From the NCBI GenBank assembly GCA_027310305.1, contig DAIDBD010000096.1, positions 1-52,561 of the forward strand: DNA of 52,561 nucleotides. The letters run 5' to 3'. Under the pieces are notes generated by a model, which worked only from the letters and a program-made list of their open reading frames with translations, made no database searches and was not told the origin of the DNA. The position numbers and the translations under genes were made by a program. The number at the start of each line of letters is the position of its first letter. Positions within the stretch are counted from its first letter, which is position 1. Shown in pieces: positions 1 to 8,950 of this stretch. This DNA comes from Herminiimonas sp. (GTDB taxonomy: Bacteria; Pseudomonadota; Gammaproteobacteria; Burkholderiales; Burkholderiaceae_D).

Positions 1-224
1 GTGATCCAGACATCGCACCCGACGATCGGCTTGACGCCTTTGCCGCGCGCCGCCTTGTAAAATTTGACCATGCCGAACAGGTTCGACAAATCGGTGAGGG
101 CAAGCGCCGGTTGCGCGTCTTTTGCAGCGGCCTTGACCACATCGTCGATACGGACCAGGCCATCGACAATCGAATACTCGGAATGCAGGCGCAGATGAAT
201 GAATTGCGGTGAAGTCATGCCCAT
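1..224 (-). CDS. dnaE: DNA polymerase III alpha subunit, N-terminal part (runs off the window)
   Basis: The reverse strand reads MGMTSPQFIHLRLHSEYSI, then VDGLVRIDDVVKAA, ALTDLSNLFGMVKFYKAA and KGVKPIVGCDVW. This is the PHP-domain start of the replicative polymerase alpha subunit, including the HLRLHSEYS motif. Only about 74 residues are inside the window. Two in-frame starts exist, at 224 and 218; 224 gives MGMTSP. The gene points away from trhO, so 225-324 is a divergent promoter region. DnaE synthesises DNA in the Pol III holoenzyme. The identification is secure, and only the start choice is uncertain. Confidence 0.93.
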   Translation of the reverse strand, partial: MGMTSPQFIHLRLHSEYSIVDGLVRIDDVVKAAAKDAQPALALTDLSNLFGMVKFYKAARGKGVKPIVGCDVWI

Positions 225-324
225 ATTTTACCCGCTAGAATCATGCTGGACGACGCCAATTTGGGGATCGGACAGTCCAAGTTTATAATACTGTCAAATC
301 AAAGACTTACCTTGAATTTCAACC

Positions 325-1203
325 ATGCAGCCTACGAAACCGTACGTCAACATAGCAGCTTATAAATTCGTCACTTTTGATGATACATCTGACAAGCGAC
401 CGCAATTTCAGTCAATATGCAAGCAATTGAGCCTAAAAGGCACGATCTTGCTGAGCCCGGAAGGCATCAACCTGTTTTTGGCCGGCTTGCGCGATCCGAT
501 CGACCAGTTTCTTGCCTGGTTGCGCGCCGATCCGCGCTTTGCGGATCTGCCGGTCAAGGAAAGCTATTCGGAAGAACAGCCGTTCAACCGCATGCTGGTC
601 AAGCCCAAGCGCGAAATCATCACGATGAACCTGCCGCTGATACAACCGGAAAAAGGCCGTGCGCCTGCGGTGGAACCGGCTACGCTGAAGCGCTGGCTCG
701 ACCAGGGCCATGACGACGCCGGCCGGCCGGTCGTGATGGTCGACACCCGCAATGCATTTGAAGTCGATGTCGGCACCTTCGACCACACGATCGATTACCG
801 TATCGACAAGTTCAGCGAATTCCCGGCAGTGATTGCGCAGCACAAGGACGAGCTTGCCGGCAAAACGATCGTGACCTTTTGCACCGGCGGCATCCGCTGC
901 GAAAAAGCGGCGATCCACATGCAAAACGTCGGCTTCGACAGCGTCTATCAACTCGATGGCGGGATCCTGAAATATTTCGAGGATGTCGGCGGCGATCATT
1001 ACAGCGGCGACTGTTTCGTTTTCGACCGCCGCACTGCATTGAACCCGAAACTGGAACCGACGCCGACCGTGCAATGCTATGCATGCCGCGCGGTGGTCAC
1101 GCCGCGCGAACAGATTTCACCGCTGTATGCGTATGGCGTGTCCTGTCCGCACTGCGCGCCTTCAACGGCTGACGCAATCAGGGAAACGATTGCTGCGATC
1201 TGA
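325..1203 (+). CDS. trhO: tRNA uridine(34) hydroxylase TrhO (rhodanese-like, former UPF0176/YceA)
   Basis: A 292-residue protein. The N-terminal UPF0176 domain (about 1-105) is followed by a rhodanese domain (about 115-235) whose active-site loop holds Cys186 in [16 protein letters not shown] and a CPHC pair near residues 252-277 form the usual C-terminal cysteine cluster. The family carries out O2-dependent hydroxylation of U34 in tRNAs, the first step toward 5-methoxyuridine-type wobble modifications, in the cytoplasm. The length fits the family. It is a single gene, divergent from dnaE and closed by a strong hairpin at 1232-1266. All expected catalytic residues appear present. Confidence 0.93.
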   Translation: MQPTKPYVNIAAYKFVTFDDTSDKRPQFQSICKQLSLKGTILLSPEGINLFLAGLRDPIDQFLAWLRADPRFADLPVKESYSEEQPFNRMLVKPKREIITMNLPLIQPEKGRAPAVEPATLKRWLDQGHDDAGRPVVMVDTRNAFEVDVGTFDHTIDYRIDKFSEFPAVIAQHKDELAGKTIVTFCTGGIRCEKAAIHMQNVGFDSVYQLDGGILKYFEDVGGDHYSGDCFVFDRRTALNPKLEPTPTVQCYACRAVVTPREQISPLYAYGVSCPHCAPSTADAIRETIAAI

Positions 1204-1231
1204 ATATTTTCAGAAACGCCTGCGCACGAAA

Positions 1232-1266
1232 TAAAACCCCCGCCGGCCTTGCCAACGGGGGTTTTA
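1232..1266. terminator. Bidirectional intrinsic terminator between trhO and the flavodoxin-like gene
   Basis: A perfect 11-bp stem (TAAAACCCCCG against CGGGGGTTTTA) with a 13-nt loop lies between two convergent genes. A T run follows the G-rich arm on the plus strand, and the A run preceding the C-rich arm gives the same structure on the minus strand, so it can end both transcripts. Confidence 0.88.
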
Positions 1267-1294
1267 CTTGTTCGACGCAACTGCACTCCGCTCG

Positions 1295-1867
1295 TTATCT
1301 TTTGAATTGCCGCGCCGTTTCCACGATGCGCTTGCCGAACAGCTTCGCCGTTTCCAGATCGCCCGGCAACGGCCCCTCTTCCGGAGATGAGTCGGACGGG
1401 CTTTGCGCCATTGCGCCGGCATACGAACCGAGCTGGTTGATGTCGTTCCGTTGAGCGGCTTTGCTGTTCGCCGGCATCAGCCCGGTCCCGACCCAGATCA
1501 TCCCGTGCTGCATTGCCAGCGTAAACATGTAGTGCAAGGTCGACAATTTGTCGCCGTTCATCGATGCCGAATTCGTGAACCCCGCAGCGATCTTGTCTTT
1601 CCATGTCTGGGAAAACCAGGGCTTGGATGATGCATCGGCAAATTTCTTGAACTGCCACGACACCGTGCCCATGTAGGTCGGCGAACCGAACACGATCGCA
1701 TCGGCGGCATGCAGCGATGGCCATGCCGCGTCGCTGATATTGCCTTCCGCATCGATGGCAATCAATTCGGCGAACGCGTCTGCCGCAGTAGCGCCGGCAT
1801 GGACGGCTTCCGCCTGTTTTCCGGTATGGCCGTAGCCGGAGTGATAAATGATGGCAACGTTGGTCAT
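1295..1867 (-). CDS. Flavodoxin-family NAD(P)H:quinone oxidoreductase (WrbA-like)
   Basis: A 190-residue single-domain flavodoxin fold. The N-terminal strand and FMN phosphate loop read VAIIYHSGYGHTGKQAE (residues 4-20). The FMN-binding GSPTYMGTVS loop lies near 61-70, and a GLMPANSK segment follows where WrbA proteins carry their third FMN loop. These enzymes reduce quinones by two electrons, avoiding semiquinones. The gene is convergent with trhO and lies downstream of the pirin gene on the same strand (79-bp gap), so the two may be co-transcribed. Assignment to WrbA proper is uncertain, because WrbA is slightly longer and keeps a stricter loop pattern. Confidence 0.85.
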   Translation of the reverse strand: MTNVAIIYHSGYGHTGKQAEAVHAGATAADAFAELIAIDAEGNISDAAWPSLHAADAIVFGSPTYMGTVSWQFKKFADASSKPWFSQTWKDKIAAGFTNSASMNGDKLSTLHYMFTLAMQHGMIWVGTGLMPANSKAAQRNDINQLGSYAGAMAQSPSDSSPEEGPLPGDLETAKLFGKRIVETARQFKR

Positions 1868-1945
1868 GCTTTTTCCTTTTTTTCAGACGTGACGAAGGGA
1901 GCCGGCTCGCGCACGGCATGGTTGATGAGAAAATTACCGGTGAAA

Positions 1946-2644
1946 TCAGGCCAGGTCGAACAGCAACACTTCCGCCTGCCGGCCTTGTGTCAATTCGATG
2001 AGCGGTTCGTCGGCTATTTTCAGCGCGTCGCCGGCTTTCAATGCAATACCATTGGCCTGGATTTCACCGCGCGCGACATGCAGATAGGCACGACGCCCGG
2101 CGCCGACGGCGATGCCGGCACGCTCCGCGCCGTCGAACAAGCCCGCATACAGCCTGGCATCCTGATGGATCATGACCGAATCATCATGCCCGTCAGGGCT
2201 AGCAATCAAACGCAACTGCCCGCGCTTTTGCTTGGCGTCGAAACGCTTTTCTTCATAGCCCGGTTCAATGCCGTACACATTCGGCTCGATCCAGATTTGC
2301 AGCAGATGGGTCTGCCTGCCTTCCGCATGATTGAACTCGGAATGCCGGATGCCTTTCCCGGCGCTCATGCGCTGTACATCGCCGGGCCGTATCACGCTGC
2401 CGTTGCCGATGCTGTCCTTGTGCCCGAGTTCGCCTTCGAGCACATACGTGATGATTTCCATATCCTTGTGGCCGTGCGTGCCGAAACCGGTGCCGGCATC
2501 GATCCAGTCTTCATTAATGACACGCAACGGGCCGAATCCCATTTCCTTCGGGTCGTAATAGTCGGCGAAAGAAAAGGTATGGTACGAATCCAGCCAGCCG
2601 TGATTGGCATGGCCGCGGTCTTCGCTTTTGCGCAGTTCGATCAT
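1946..2644 (-). CDS. Pirin family bicupin protein (YhaK-like)
   Basis: A 232-residue protein beginning [20 protein letters not shown], the typical pirin/YhaK opening. The metal-binding cupin signature is visible as [15 protein letters not shown] (His, His, Glu) and a downstream [13 protein letters not shown] motif with another His ligand. Proteins of this family are metal-binding redox-sensitive cupins, some with quercetinase activity. It is divergent from a LysR regulator with a 118-bp intergenic region, the same pairing as yhaK/yhaJ in enterobacteria, so control by that LysR protein is likely. A flavodoxin-like quinone reductase gene follows on the same strand, suggesting a small quinone or redox stress unit. 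Confidence 0.9.
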   Translation of the reverse strand: MIELRKSEDRGHANHGWLDSYHTFSFADYYDPKEMGFGPLRVINEDWIDAGTGFGTHGHKDMEIITYVLEGELGHKDSIGNGSVIRPGDVQRMSAGKGIRHSEFNHAEGRQTHLLQIWIEPNVYGIEPGYEEKRFDAKQKRGQLRLIASPDGHDDSVMIHQDARLYAGLFDGAERAGIAVGAGRRAYLHVARGEIQANGIALKAGDALKIADEPLIELTQGRQAEVLLFDLA

Positions 2645-2762
2645 TTTTCTCTCCAGACATACAAATATATTGCTGATTTATTACACTATAGACGCTCGCA
2701 ATTATTTAAAACAGATGATAATTTCAGACTAGTCATTCAACTATTTTGAATATACTTCAGCC
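2645..2762. promoter_or_regulatory. Divergent promoter region between pirin and lysR
   Basis: This 118-bp AT-rich gap separates two divergent genes. It holds AT-rich stretches (TTATTTAAAACAGATGATAA and ATTTTGAATATACTTCAG) that could carry the promoters and the LysR binding site. No single -35/-10 pair stands out clearly. The regulator-target arrangement is inferred from the divergent layout typical of LysR genes. Confidence 0.5.
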
Positions 2763-3680
2763 ATGAATCTGACTCTGGAGGCATTGCGCATTCTCGATGC
2801 AATCAATCGCAAGGGCAGCTTTGCCGCTGCCGCCATGGAGCTTGACCGCGTGCCGTCGGCGTTGACCTACAGCGTGCGCAAACTGGAAGAGGATCTGGAT
2901 GTGCTACTGTTCGACCGCCGCGGCCACCGCGCAAAATTGACGTCGGCAGGCTTGGAATTGCTGACCGAAGGCCGCCATTTGCTGCGCGCCGCCGACGAAC
3001 TGGAGCAACGCGTCAAACGGATCGCAACCGGATGGGAAGTGGAATTGCGCATTGTCATGGACAGCATCATCCCGTTTGAAAAAATGCTGCCGCTGATCGA
3101 CGCGTTCGACCGGGAAGGCTCCGGCACACGTCTGCGGTTTTCGTTCGAAGTGCTGTCCGGCGTATGGGAATCCCTGCTGACCGGCGGCGCCGACCTTGCC
3201 ATCGGCGCCGCTTATGACGGACCGGACATGATCCATATGAGCGGCGGATTCCAGACCCGGCCGCTGGGTGCGATCGAATGGGCATTTGCCGTCGCTCCGA
3301 CGCATCCGCTGGCAGCACTGCCCGAGCCGCTGACGGCAAGCGTGATTCAGCAGTATCGCGCGGTCGCGGTCGGCGATACCGGCCGTGCGTTGCCGAGCAT
3401 CACTTCCGGCCTGTTGACCGGCCAGCAAACGCTGACGGTTCCGTCGCTCGGCGCCAAGCTGATGGCGCAACTCGCCGGCCTCGGTTGCGGTCATTTACCG
3501 CGCGCGATGGCGGCACCGCATTTTGCATCGGGCGCGCTGATCGAGAAACAGACGCTGGAAGCCAAACCAAGCGGAAGAAACCAGATCGCCTGGCGCACCG
3601 CTTCGCGCGGCAAATCCCTGAAGTGGTTTGTAAGCCGACTGACCGAGCCTGCCACGCAGCGAATGCTGCTGGAAAGCTGA
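2763..3680 (+). CDS. LysR family transcriptional regulator (YhaJ-like)
   Basis: A 305-residue protein. The N-terminal winged helix-turn-helix reads LEALRILDAINRKGSFAAAA, then VPSALTYSVRKLEEDLDVLLFDRRG, with the SALTYSVRKLE recognition helix. The periplasmic-binding-like effector domain follows from about residue 90. The SALTYSV wording in place of the usual SAVSxxIxxLE is characteristic of the YhaJ subgroup, whose members regulate quinone-responsive pirin genes. It is divergent from the pirin gene, and its stop lies 3 bp before gluQ, so the two plus-strand genes may share a transcript. Confidence 0.9.
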   Translation: MNLTLEALRILDAINRKGSFAAAAMELDRVPSALTYSVRKLEEDLDVLLFDRRGHRAKLTSAGLELLTEGRHLLRAADELEQRVKRIATGWEVELRIVMDSIIPFEKMLPLIDAFDREGSGTRLRFSFEVLSGVWESLLTGGADLAIGAAYDGPDMIHMSGGFQTRPLGAIEWAFAVAPTHPLAALPEPLTASVIQQYRAVAVGDTGRALPSITSGLLTGQQTLTVPSLGAKLMAQLAGLGCGHLPRAMAAPHFASGALIEKQTLEAKPSGRNQIAWRTASRGKSLKWFVSRLTEPATQRMLLES

Positions 3681-3683
3681 GCC

Positions 3684-4562
3684 ATGACCGACATTCCCTA
3701 TATCGGCCGCTTTGCACCGTCCCCGACCGGCCCGCTGCATGCGGGCTCGCTGGTCGCCGCAATGGCCAGTTATCTGGATGCGAAAGCGCATTACGGACAG
3801 TGGCTGCTGCGCATCGAGGATCTCGATGAAGCCCGTACCGTACCGGACGCGACCGGCTCAATCCTGCAATGTCTTGCGGCGCTCGGCATGCAATGGGATG
3901 GCGAAGTGGTGTTTCAAAGCCGCCGCAAAGCGTTGTACCAGGCCGCGTTCGAACGCTTGAGCGCAAACGTTTATCCCTGCGGCTGCAGCCGCCGCGAAAT
4001 CGCCGATTCACGCGTCGCCGGCATTGCCTCCGACGGAGCAGCCGTTTATCCGGGTACGTGCCGCAATGGATTGCCTGCCGGCAAAGCGGCGCGCGCGTTC
4101 CGGCTGCGCGTGCCCGTTATGCCGGAGCCGGACGAATGCATTCGATTTGAAGATCGATGGGTCGGCCCGGTGGTGCAGCACCTCGCTGCTGAAGTCGGCG
4201 ATTTTGTATTGAAGCGCGCCGACGGGTTCTGGGCATACCAACTCGCGGTGGTCGTCGATGATGCCGAGCAAGACATCACGCATGTGGTGCGCGGCGCGGA
4301 TTTGCTCGATTCGACAGCGCGCCAGATTTATCTGCAGCGTTTGCTCAAATTGCAGACGCCGCTTTATTTGCATGTGCCGGTCGTGGTCAATGCGAACGGA
4401 GAAAAATTATCGAAGCAGACCGGTGCCGAGGCGCTGGATTTGGCGCAGCCGCAAAAAGCCTTGATTGCGGCTGCGCAATTTTTGGGATTGCCGATTTATC
4501 GGACACAATCGCTGGATGATTTCTGGCAGCAGGCGACGGCTGCGTGGGCCAGCCGGTTTTGA
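3684..4562 (+). CDS. gluQ: Glutamyl-Q tRNA(Asp) synthetase
   Basis: A 292-residue truncated GluRS-like catalytic core without the anticodon-binding domain. It has the class I signature PLHAGS (17-22), the KLSKQ loop (241-245), and a zinc site with Cys99, Cys101, Tyr122 and Cys126, all characteristic of GluQ-RS. The enzyme activates glutamate without tRNA and transfers it to queuosine-34 of tRNA-Asp. The start is placed at the ATG 3 bp after the LysR stop. It converges on rhlE with 70 bp between them. No anomalies were seen. Confidence 0.94.
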   Translation: MTDIPYIGRFAPSPTGPLHAGSLVAAMASYLDAKAHYGQWLLRIEDLDEARTVPDATGSILQCLAALGMQWDGEVVFQSRRKALYQAAFERLSANVYPCGCSRREIADSRVAGIASDGAAVYPGTCRNGLPAGKAARAFRLRVPVMPEPDECIRFEDRWVGPVVQHLAAEVGDFVLKRADGFWAYQLAVVVDDAEQDITHVVRGADLLDSTARQIYLQRLLKLQTPLYLHVPVVVNANGEKLSKQTGAEALDLAQPQKALIAAAQFLGLPIYRTQSLDDFWQQATAAWASRF

Positions 4563-4632
4563 GACTTTGCCGAACGCCTGTTCAGCGTGGATATAAGGGG
4601 GGAGAAGGCAGCGCGCCAAACTGGCGCAGAAA

Positions 4633-6075
4633 TCAACGCTTGGTCGTGCCGCCCAGCAAAGCAGCTTTTTTTTGCGGCTTTGCCGATGACGTTTTGGCGG
4701 CAGGTTCCGTCGTTGCCACCGACCCGGCCGGCTCATACGGCTTTAAAAACCACGGATCGACTTTTTCCTTGCGGGACACCGGAGCATATGCGCTGCGTCC
4801 CGGCTGCGGCGCACTGCGACCGGGGCGCTGCTCACCTTCTTCGCGCCGCGGACGACGTTCGGCAGAACGCTCGCTCGCACGCGACGCCTGCGCCATGAAC
4901 CCAGTGAGCTGCGCCGGCACGAACTTATGCTTGATCATTTTTTCAATGTCGGCCAGCAGGCGCGCATCCTTGTCGGAATACAGCGAGATCGCATCGCCCG
5001 ATGCGCCGGCACGACCGGTGCGGCCGATCCGGTGCACATAATCCTCGGCGTTGTACGGCAAATCGTAATTGATCACGCATGGCAGCTCGGCGATATCGAG
5101 ACCGCGCGCAGCCACATCGGTTGCGACCAGCACATCGATCACACCGCTTTTGAAAGCCTCCAGCGCAGCCATGCGTTCGGCTTGCGATTTGTCGCCGTGA
5201 ATCGCGGATGCCTTGACGCCTTCCTGTTCGAGCTGACGCGCCAGCCGCGACGCACCGATCTTGGTGTTGGAAAACACCAATACCTGTTTCAGATCGCGTC
5301 CGCGGATCAGGTGCGACACGACATCGCGTTTCGCATCTTCATCGACCTTGTAGACAACTTGCGTTACGTTGTCCGCCGTTGCATTGCTGCGCGCGACCTC
5401 AATCGTGATCGGATCATTCAAGAAGCTGGCTGCCAGTTTTTTGATTTCAGTCGAGAACGTCGCAGAAAACATCAGGTTCTGCCGCTGCTTCGGCAACAGA
5501 TTGATAATGCGCTGCAAGTCGGGCAGGAAACCCATGTCCAGCATGCGATCGGCTTCATCCATCACCAGAATCTGGGTCTGCGACAGGTTCAGTGTTTTTT
5601 GCTGCACATGATCGAGCAGACGTCCCGGCGTCGCAATCAGGATTTCAACGCCGGCCCGTAGCGCGGCAGTCTGCGGCGCCATATCCATGCCGCCGAATAC
5701 GACGGTGGAACGCAACGGCGTGTGGCGCGAATAGGCTTTTACATTGTCGGCCACCTGATCCGCCAGCTCGCGCGTCGGCGTCAAAATCAGCGCCCGCACC
5801 GGATGGCGCGCGGGCGACGCGCTGGCGCTTGCATGCGCCAATAAAAGTTGAATGATCGGCAGCGAAAATCCCGCCGTTTTACCGGTGCCGGTTTGCGCCG
5901 CACCCATCACATCGCGGCCTTGCAGCACGATCGGAATCGCCTCCGCCTGAATCGGCGTCGGATGGACATATCCTTGATCGGCAAGTGCACGCAATATTTC
6001 GGCGGATAACCCGAAATCTTCGAAGCGGATTGCAGGCGCGATATTCTGTATGGAAACGGAGTGGATGTCAGACAT
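4633..6075 (-). CDS. rhlE: DEAD-box ATP-dependent RNA helicase RhlE
   Basis: About 480 residues, with the ordered helicase motifs: Q motif (FEDFGLSAEILRAL and HPTPIQ), AQTGTGKT (Walker A), PTRELA, TPGRLLDH, VMDEADRMLDMGF (DEAD), SAT, ATDVAARGLD and HRIGRTGRAG. The basic Arg/Pro/Gly-rich tail (SAERRPRREEGEQRPGRSA) matches RhlE, which remodels RNA in ribosome maturation and the degradosome. A TTG lies 12 bp upstream in frame, but the ATG at 6075 (MSDIHS) is preferred. Its upstream flank was the left side of the tRNA-Ile insertion site before island integration. Confidence 0.92.
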   Translation of the reverse strand: MSDIHSVSIQNIAPAIRFEDFGLSAEILRALADQGYVHPTPIQAEAIPIVLQGRDVMGAAQTGTGKTAGFSLPIIQLLLAHASASASPARHPVRALILTPTRELADQVADNVKAYSRHTPLRSTVVFGGMDMAPQTAALRAGVEILIATPGRLLDHVQQKTLNLSQTQILVMDEADRMLDMGFLPDLQRIINLLPKQRQNLMFSATFSTEIKKLAASFLNDPITIEVARSNATADNVTQVVYKVDEDAKRDVVSHLIRGRDLKQVLVFSNTKIGASRLARQLEQEGVKASAIHGDKSQAERMAALEAFKSGVIDVLVATDVAARGLDIAELPCVINYDLPYNAEDYVHRIGRTGRAGASGDAISLYSDKDARLLADIEKMIKHKFVPAQLTGFMAQASRASERSAERRPRREEGEQRPGRSAPQPGRSAYAPVSRKEKVDPWFLKPYEPAGSVATTEPAAKTSSAKPQKKAALLGGTTKR

Positions 6076-6382
6076 GGTATGTGGCAAGCCTGCCGTGCAT
6101 CACGCAACGCTGACGGACAAGGTATCCGTCAAAGGCTTGACTCTTTCAATCGGTTATAAGTGAATTAACGCTTTGCTTGCTGAAAATTGAATCCCGAATC
6201 ATTCGGTGCTGCGACGAAGCGATGAATCGGGAAATTGCTGCCTTAAGCAAAAAACAGCTTTTGATTATACGCCTGCACTGCAAATATCGCCGCTTATCAA
6301 AGCCTTGCCATACTCATTGCTCTTTTTATTTCCTGTCAAAAATTTACTGTTACGTTCTTGGGCGCCATCATTAGGCGATAAA
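6076..6382. other. Intergenic leader of rhlE; no gene seen
   Basis: This stretch of roughly 300 bases lies upstream of rhlE on the core-chromosome side of the island. Short open frames are present on the plus strand, but they have no ribosome-binding site or family resemblance. It should contain the rhlE promoter. Nothing else was recognised. Confidence 0.5.
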
Positions 6383-6411
6383 AAAATAGCTCCTGCAAGA
6401 GGAGCTATTTT
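6383..6411 (-). terminator. Intrinsic terminator, probably the original tRNA-Ile terminator
   Basis: A perfect 12-bp hairpin, AAAATAGCTCCT / AGGAGCTATTTT with a 5-nt loop. Read on the minus strand it is followed by a T-rich tail. It lies 57 bp beyond the displaced tRNA 3' end at 6468-6515, with no gene ending here on either strand. It therefore fits as the terminator that served the tRNA gene before the island split the locus. Confidence 0.75.
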
Positions 6412-6467
6412 GATTAAAACACTATTGCAATTTTTCATGGCTGAGATTCAGGTAAATCAAAGCAGAA

Positions 6468-6515
6468 ACTGGTGGGCCTCCCGTGAGTCGAACACGGCAC
6501 CAACGGATTATGAGT
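6468..6515 (-). repeat. attL: displaced 3' half of tRNA-Ile
   Basis: These 48 bp are identical to 47069-47116. They cover the tRNA from the anticodon loop through the T arm and acceptor strand to CCA, plus two bases. After 6515 the sequence no longer resembles a tRNA, so this copy is a non-functional remnant left when the element entered the gene. The identity ends within one base of the anticodon loop, the usual crossover place for tyrosine integrases that use tRNA genes. Confidence 0.95.
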
Positions 6516-6636
6516 TTGCCAGCAAGACCGTGTAGCTAGGGAAATCTACCGCATGTAAGCATAGGGGGTGAGGGTAAGAGTGTATTACGAATCAACGAGT
6601 TAGTACAATTTACGAAAATCAACAAATCGTTACGAG

Positions 6637-6654
6637 TGTACCGCTTGTGTACCG
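6637..6654 (+). repeat. Paired TGTACCG heptamers near the left end (candidate arm-type site)
   Basis: TGTACCG occurs at 6637-6643 and 6648-6654, an 11-bp repeat period. The same heptamer occurs twice with the same 11-bp period and the same orientation near the other end (46995-47012). Tandem short repeats near both att sites fit integrase or excisionase arm-type binding sites. This is inferred from pattern only. Confidence 0.5.
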
Positions 6655-6656
6655 CA

Positions 6657-6786
6657 ATTGGAACCGGCACTATTAATCCCGCAACGTGGTCAGCAGACGC
6701 TGTGCAAGTGGGACCGCAAGATCATGCCGTTGGACAATCCGCATTTCCGGTACGGCAAACGCGTGTTGGTGCCGGCGTCAAATTAA
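6657..6786 (+). pseudogene. Possible excisionase-like HTH fragment
   Basis: An open frame ending at the TAA at 6784-6786 encodes QQTLCKWDRKIMPLDNP and then HFRYGKRVLVPASN. This resembles the helix-turn-helix tail of AlpA/Xis-type proteins, in which a TLxRWxR helix is followed by a (R)xGxRxLxPAS wing. No ATG or ribosome-binding site is visible; the first candidate start is a TTG at 6657. Its place just inside attL suits a former xis gene. The match is by eye and weak, so it may be a remnant or chance. Confidence 0.3.
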
Positions 6787-6822
6787 GCTTCGCTCGATAT
6801 TTCGTCTGCCATCAGGTGAACT

Positions 6823-6947
6823 TTATGCTGCCAGCTTTTCCTGATTCTGCTCACGCCTCCAGCGATAGAGATACTGCAGTGGCGACTGATAGCCGGGTGT
6901 CGAATGCTAGGGGGTTCGATTATAAAAGACTTCAGCGGCATTGTCCG
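6823..6947 (-). pseudogene. IS3-family transposase OrfB, C-terminal remnant
   Basis: The minus strand reads SDNAAEVFYNRTP, a stop, then HSTPGYQSPLQYLYRW and REQNQEKLAA before a TAA at 6823. The FYN-R-HST-GY-SP pattern is the conserved end of IS3-family OrfB integrase-type transposases. The in-frame TAG and the absence of the DDE part upstream show that it is a dead fragment. Confidence 0.7.
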
Positions 6948-7010
6948 ATGCGGCCGCTGTCGCAACACACTGCCCGCAACTGAAATCCCGAGCATAATTT
7001 CAGCCAACAA

Positions 7011-7595
7011 TTAAGTCGGTTTATTCGTCAAGTCGTCAATAGTGTCGATATCCCTATGAATGCCAGGGTCTTCAACAGCCACCTCGATTACAGGAAAAGA
7101 TTGCAATAATCGCCTGGCGCCCTGATCACCGCCCATCGACTGCAGATCAGCTAAATGTTTGCGGCTGAATCCTACCGGATTGCCACGCCGTCCTCCATAC
7201 ACCGGAACTGCGATGTCTGCACCGGTTCTGAGCGCTTCGAGCACTGCATGAAACGTTTCCGGTTTAACATACGGCATATCTGCCAAACCGATTACCCACC
7301 CCGCCGCGTCCTGCACATGAGATAGGGCAAAAGCAAGTGAAGTACCCATTCCTTGGTCAGCTTCAAGACAGACTATTGCTTCACAATCCAGATTTGCAAG
7401 CCGGGTACGAACCTCCGCGGCATCCTTATTTACAACAGCAATGACGACGGGTAGCACCGCGCGTATCGCAATTGCCGCCTGCCCAACAACGATCTCACCC
7501 GACGCAAGTCGCTGCAAGAGTTTGTCGTGTGCGCCTGTCGAATCAAAGCGCCTGCCTCGTCCGGCAGCAAGCAGAATCCCGGCATATCCATTCAT
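7011..7595 (-). CDS. MobA/MocA-like molybdopterin nucleotidyltransferase family protein
   Basis: About 194 residues with the NTP-transferase signature LLAAGRGRRFD near the N-terminus, a GLADMPYV metal-binding segment in the middle, and YGGRRGNPVGFSRKH, the GxRGHP-type motif of MocA/MobA-like proteins. MocA attaches CMP to molybdopterin to make the cytosine dinucleotide cofactor used by xanthine-oxidase-family enzymes. It overlaps xdhC by the ATGA coupling (7592-7595), which favours the start at 7595 over the ATG 9 bp upstream. The context (XdhC and a Mo hydroxylase operon) supports a role in cofactor supply for the island enzyme. Confidence 0.85.
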   Translation of the reverse strand: MNGYAGILLAAGRGRRFDSTGAHDKLLQRLASGEIVVGQAAIAIRAVLPVVIAVVNKDAAEVRTRLANLDCEAIVCLEADQGMGTSLAFALSHVQDAAGWVIGLADMPYVKPETFHAVLEALRTGADIAVPVYGGRRGNPVGFSRKHLADLQSMGGDQGARRLLQSFPVIEVAVEDPGIHRDIDTIDDLTNKPT

Positions 7596-8590
7596 GCCGC
7601 GCATGTGTAGTGCGATTCAGATTGACCTTTCGATTGCACGACGGACCTGATGTGCGCCCCATTTTTTACGGCGACTATTTCGGCCATGACGGAAAGTGCG
7701 ATTTCTCCTGGTGTACGGCTGCCGATAGGCAAACCAACAGGACCGTGCAGGCGGACGATATCAGCGTCGGACAAGTCGAAATGCTTCAGCCTCTCACGCC
7801 GCTTATGCTGGTTTTTTTTAGACCCCAGTGCACCGACATAAAACGCATTGGACCGCAAGGCTTCGAGCAGCGCCATGTCGTCAAGTTTTGGATCATGCGT
7901 CAACGCGACAATTGCGGTATGCGGGTCTGGTTCGATTTCCAGAACGACATCGTCAGGCATGCCGGGGATGATACGTGCGGCAGGGACCTGCCACTCCATT
8001 GCGTACTCTTGACGCGGGTCGCAGATCAGCACTTCGAAATCCAGCGCTTTTGCAAATTCCGCAAGCATGCGAGATGTCTGTCCTGCGCCGATGATGAGCA
8101 GGCGCCAGCGCGGCCCATACACGGTTTTCAACACCGAACCGTCGAAGTTCACACGCTCACCGCGCACTGAAGGATGTAATGCAACTTGCCTGGTTTCGAT
8201 ATCGAATGTACGTGCCACCAATTCGTGACGTCCAATACGCAGCAAAATCTCTTCTATCCAGTCAATCCTCGTCACCGGCTCGACCAGAATGCGAATCTGA
8301 CCGCCACAAGGAATGCCGAAGCGGGCAGTTTCTTCACTGGTGACGCCATACGTGAGAAGTTCCGGCTTTTCCGATGCCCGCTCATTGCGCATACGTTCGA
8401 TCAGATCATCTTCGAGGCAGCCGCCCGATACCGATCCGAGAACCCTGCCGTCGTTATTTATCGCCATCATTGCGCCAGGCTGACGCGGCCCTGAACCCCA
8501 GGTTGCCACAACCGTAACCAGCCATACCAGCTGCCCCTGGCGATGCCATCGAATTGCGCCCTGCAGCACTTCAAGATCAATCGAATCCAT
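7592..8590 (-). CDS. xdhC: XdhC/CoxI family molybdenum cofactor insertion protein
   Basis: A 332-residue protein. The N-terminal XdhC/CoxI domain contains WGSGPRQPGAMM, GSVSGGCLEDDLI (Cys58) and GIPCGGQI (Cys95). A C-terminal Rossmann domain starts at LLIIGAGQTSRMLAEFA (about 163-180). Family members bind molybdopterin, support its sulfuration, and insert it into xanthine-oxidase-family apoenzymes. It is translationally coupled to the MocA-like gene. The partner enzyme is most likely the CoxL/M/S-type hydroxylase at 17018-21352, although the two units are separated by a plus-strand AraC gene and face the same direction. Confidence 0.9.
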   Translation of the reverse strand: MDSIDLEVLQGAIRWHRQGQLVWLVTVVATWGSGPRQPGAMMAINNDGRVLGSVSGGCLEDDLIERMRNERASEKPELLTYGVTSEETARFGIPCGGQIRILVEPVTRIDWIEEILLRIGRHELVARTFDIETRQVALHPSVRGERVNFDGSVLKTVYGPRWRLLIIGAGQTSRMLAEFAKALDFEVLICDPRQEYAMEWQVPAARIIPGMPDDVVLEIEPDPHTAIVALTHDPKLDDMALLEALRSNAFYVGALGSKKNQHKRRERLKHFDLSDADIVRLHGPVGLPIGSRTPGEIALSVMAEIVAVKNGAHIRSVVQSKGQSESHYTCAA

Positions 8591-8950
8591 GTCGGTAATT
8601 CCCTTAACATCCGGCAGCTTGTTTTCTCAATTTAGCATGACCCACTTTAAGGCTGCCATCAAAATGCCGTGAGTTGTTCTTTGGCTTTAGGTTGCAGGCC
8701 AAACATGCTGCTGATTGTCATTGTATTTCGGCACCAAGCTTCCACGATTCTTTATCTGATCGGCTGCAAAACGCAGTCATTGTTTCGATATGACTCGCTT
8801 AGCCACATTCATAGATACCGATGAAAAAGCATACGCGTCGTACCAATTCGGGTCAGCGCTAACCCTGCTATTATGTCTATTCGCACATTTTCCTCGTCGT
8901 TCAAGGTAATAAGGCAAAGCCCCCAGGCCCTCGGTTAAGACGGCAATCCT
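8591..8950. promoter_or_regulatory. Divergent intergenic region xdhC / araC
   Basis: These 360 bp lie between divergent genes and must hold promoters for xdhC-mocA (minus) and the AraC regulator (plus). No open frame of note and no clear inverted repeat was recognised. AraC-type proteins often bind direct repeats in such regions, but no convincing pair was found by eye. Confidence 0.4.
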
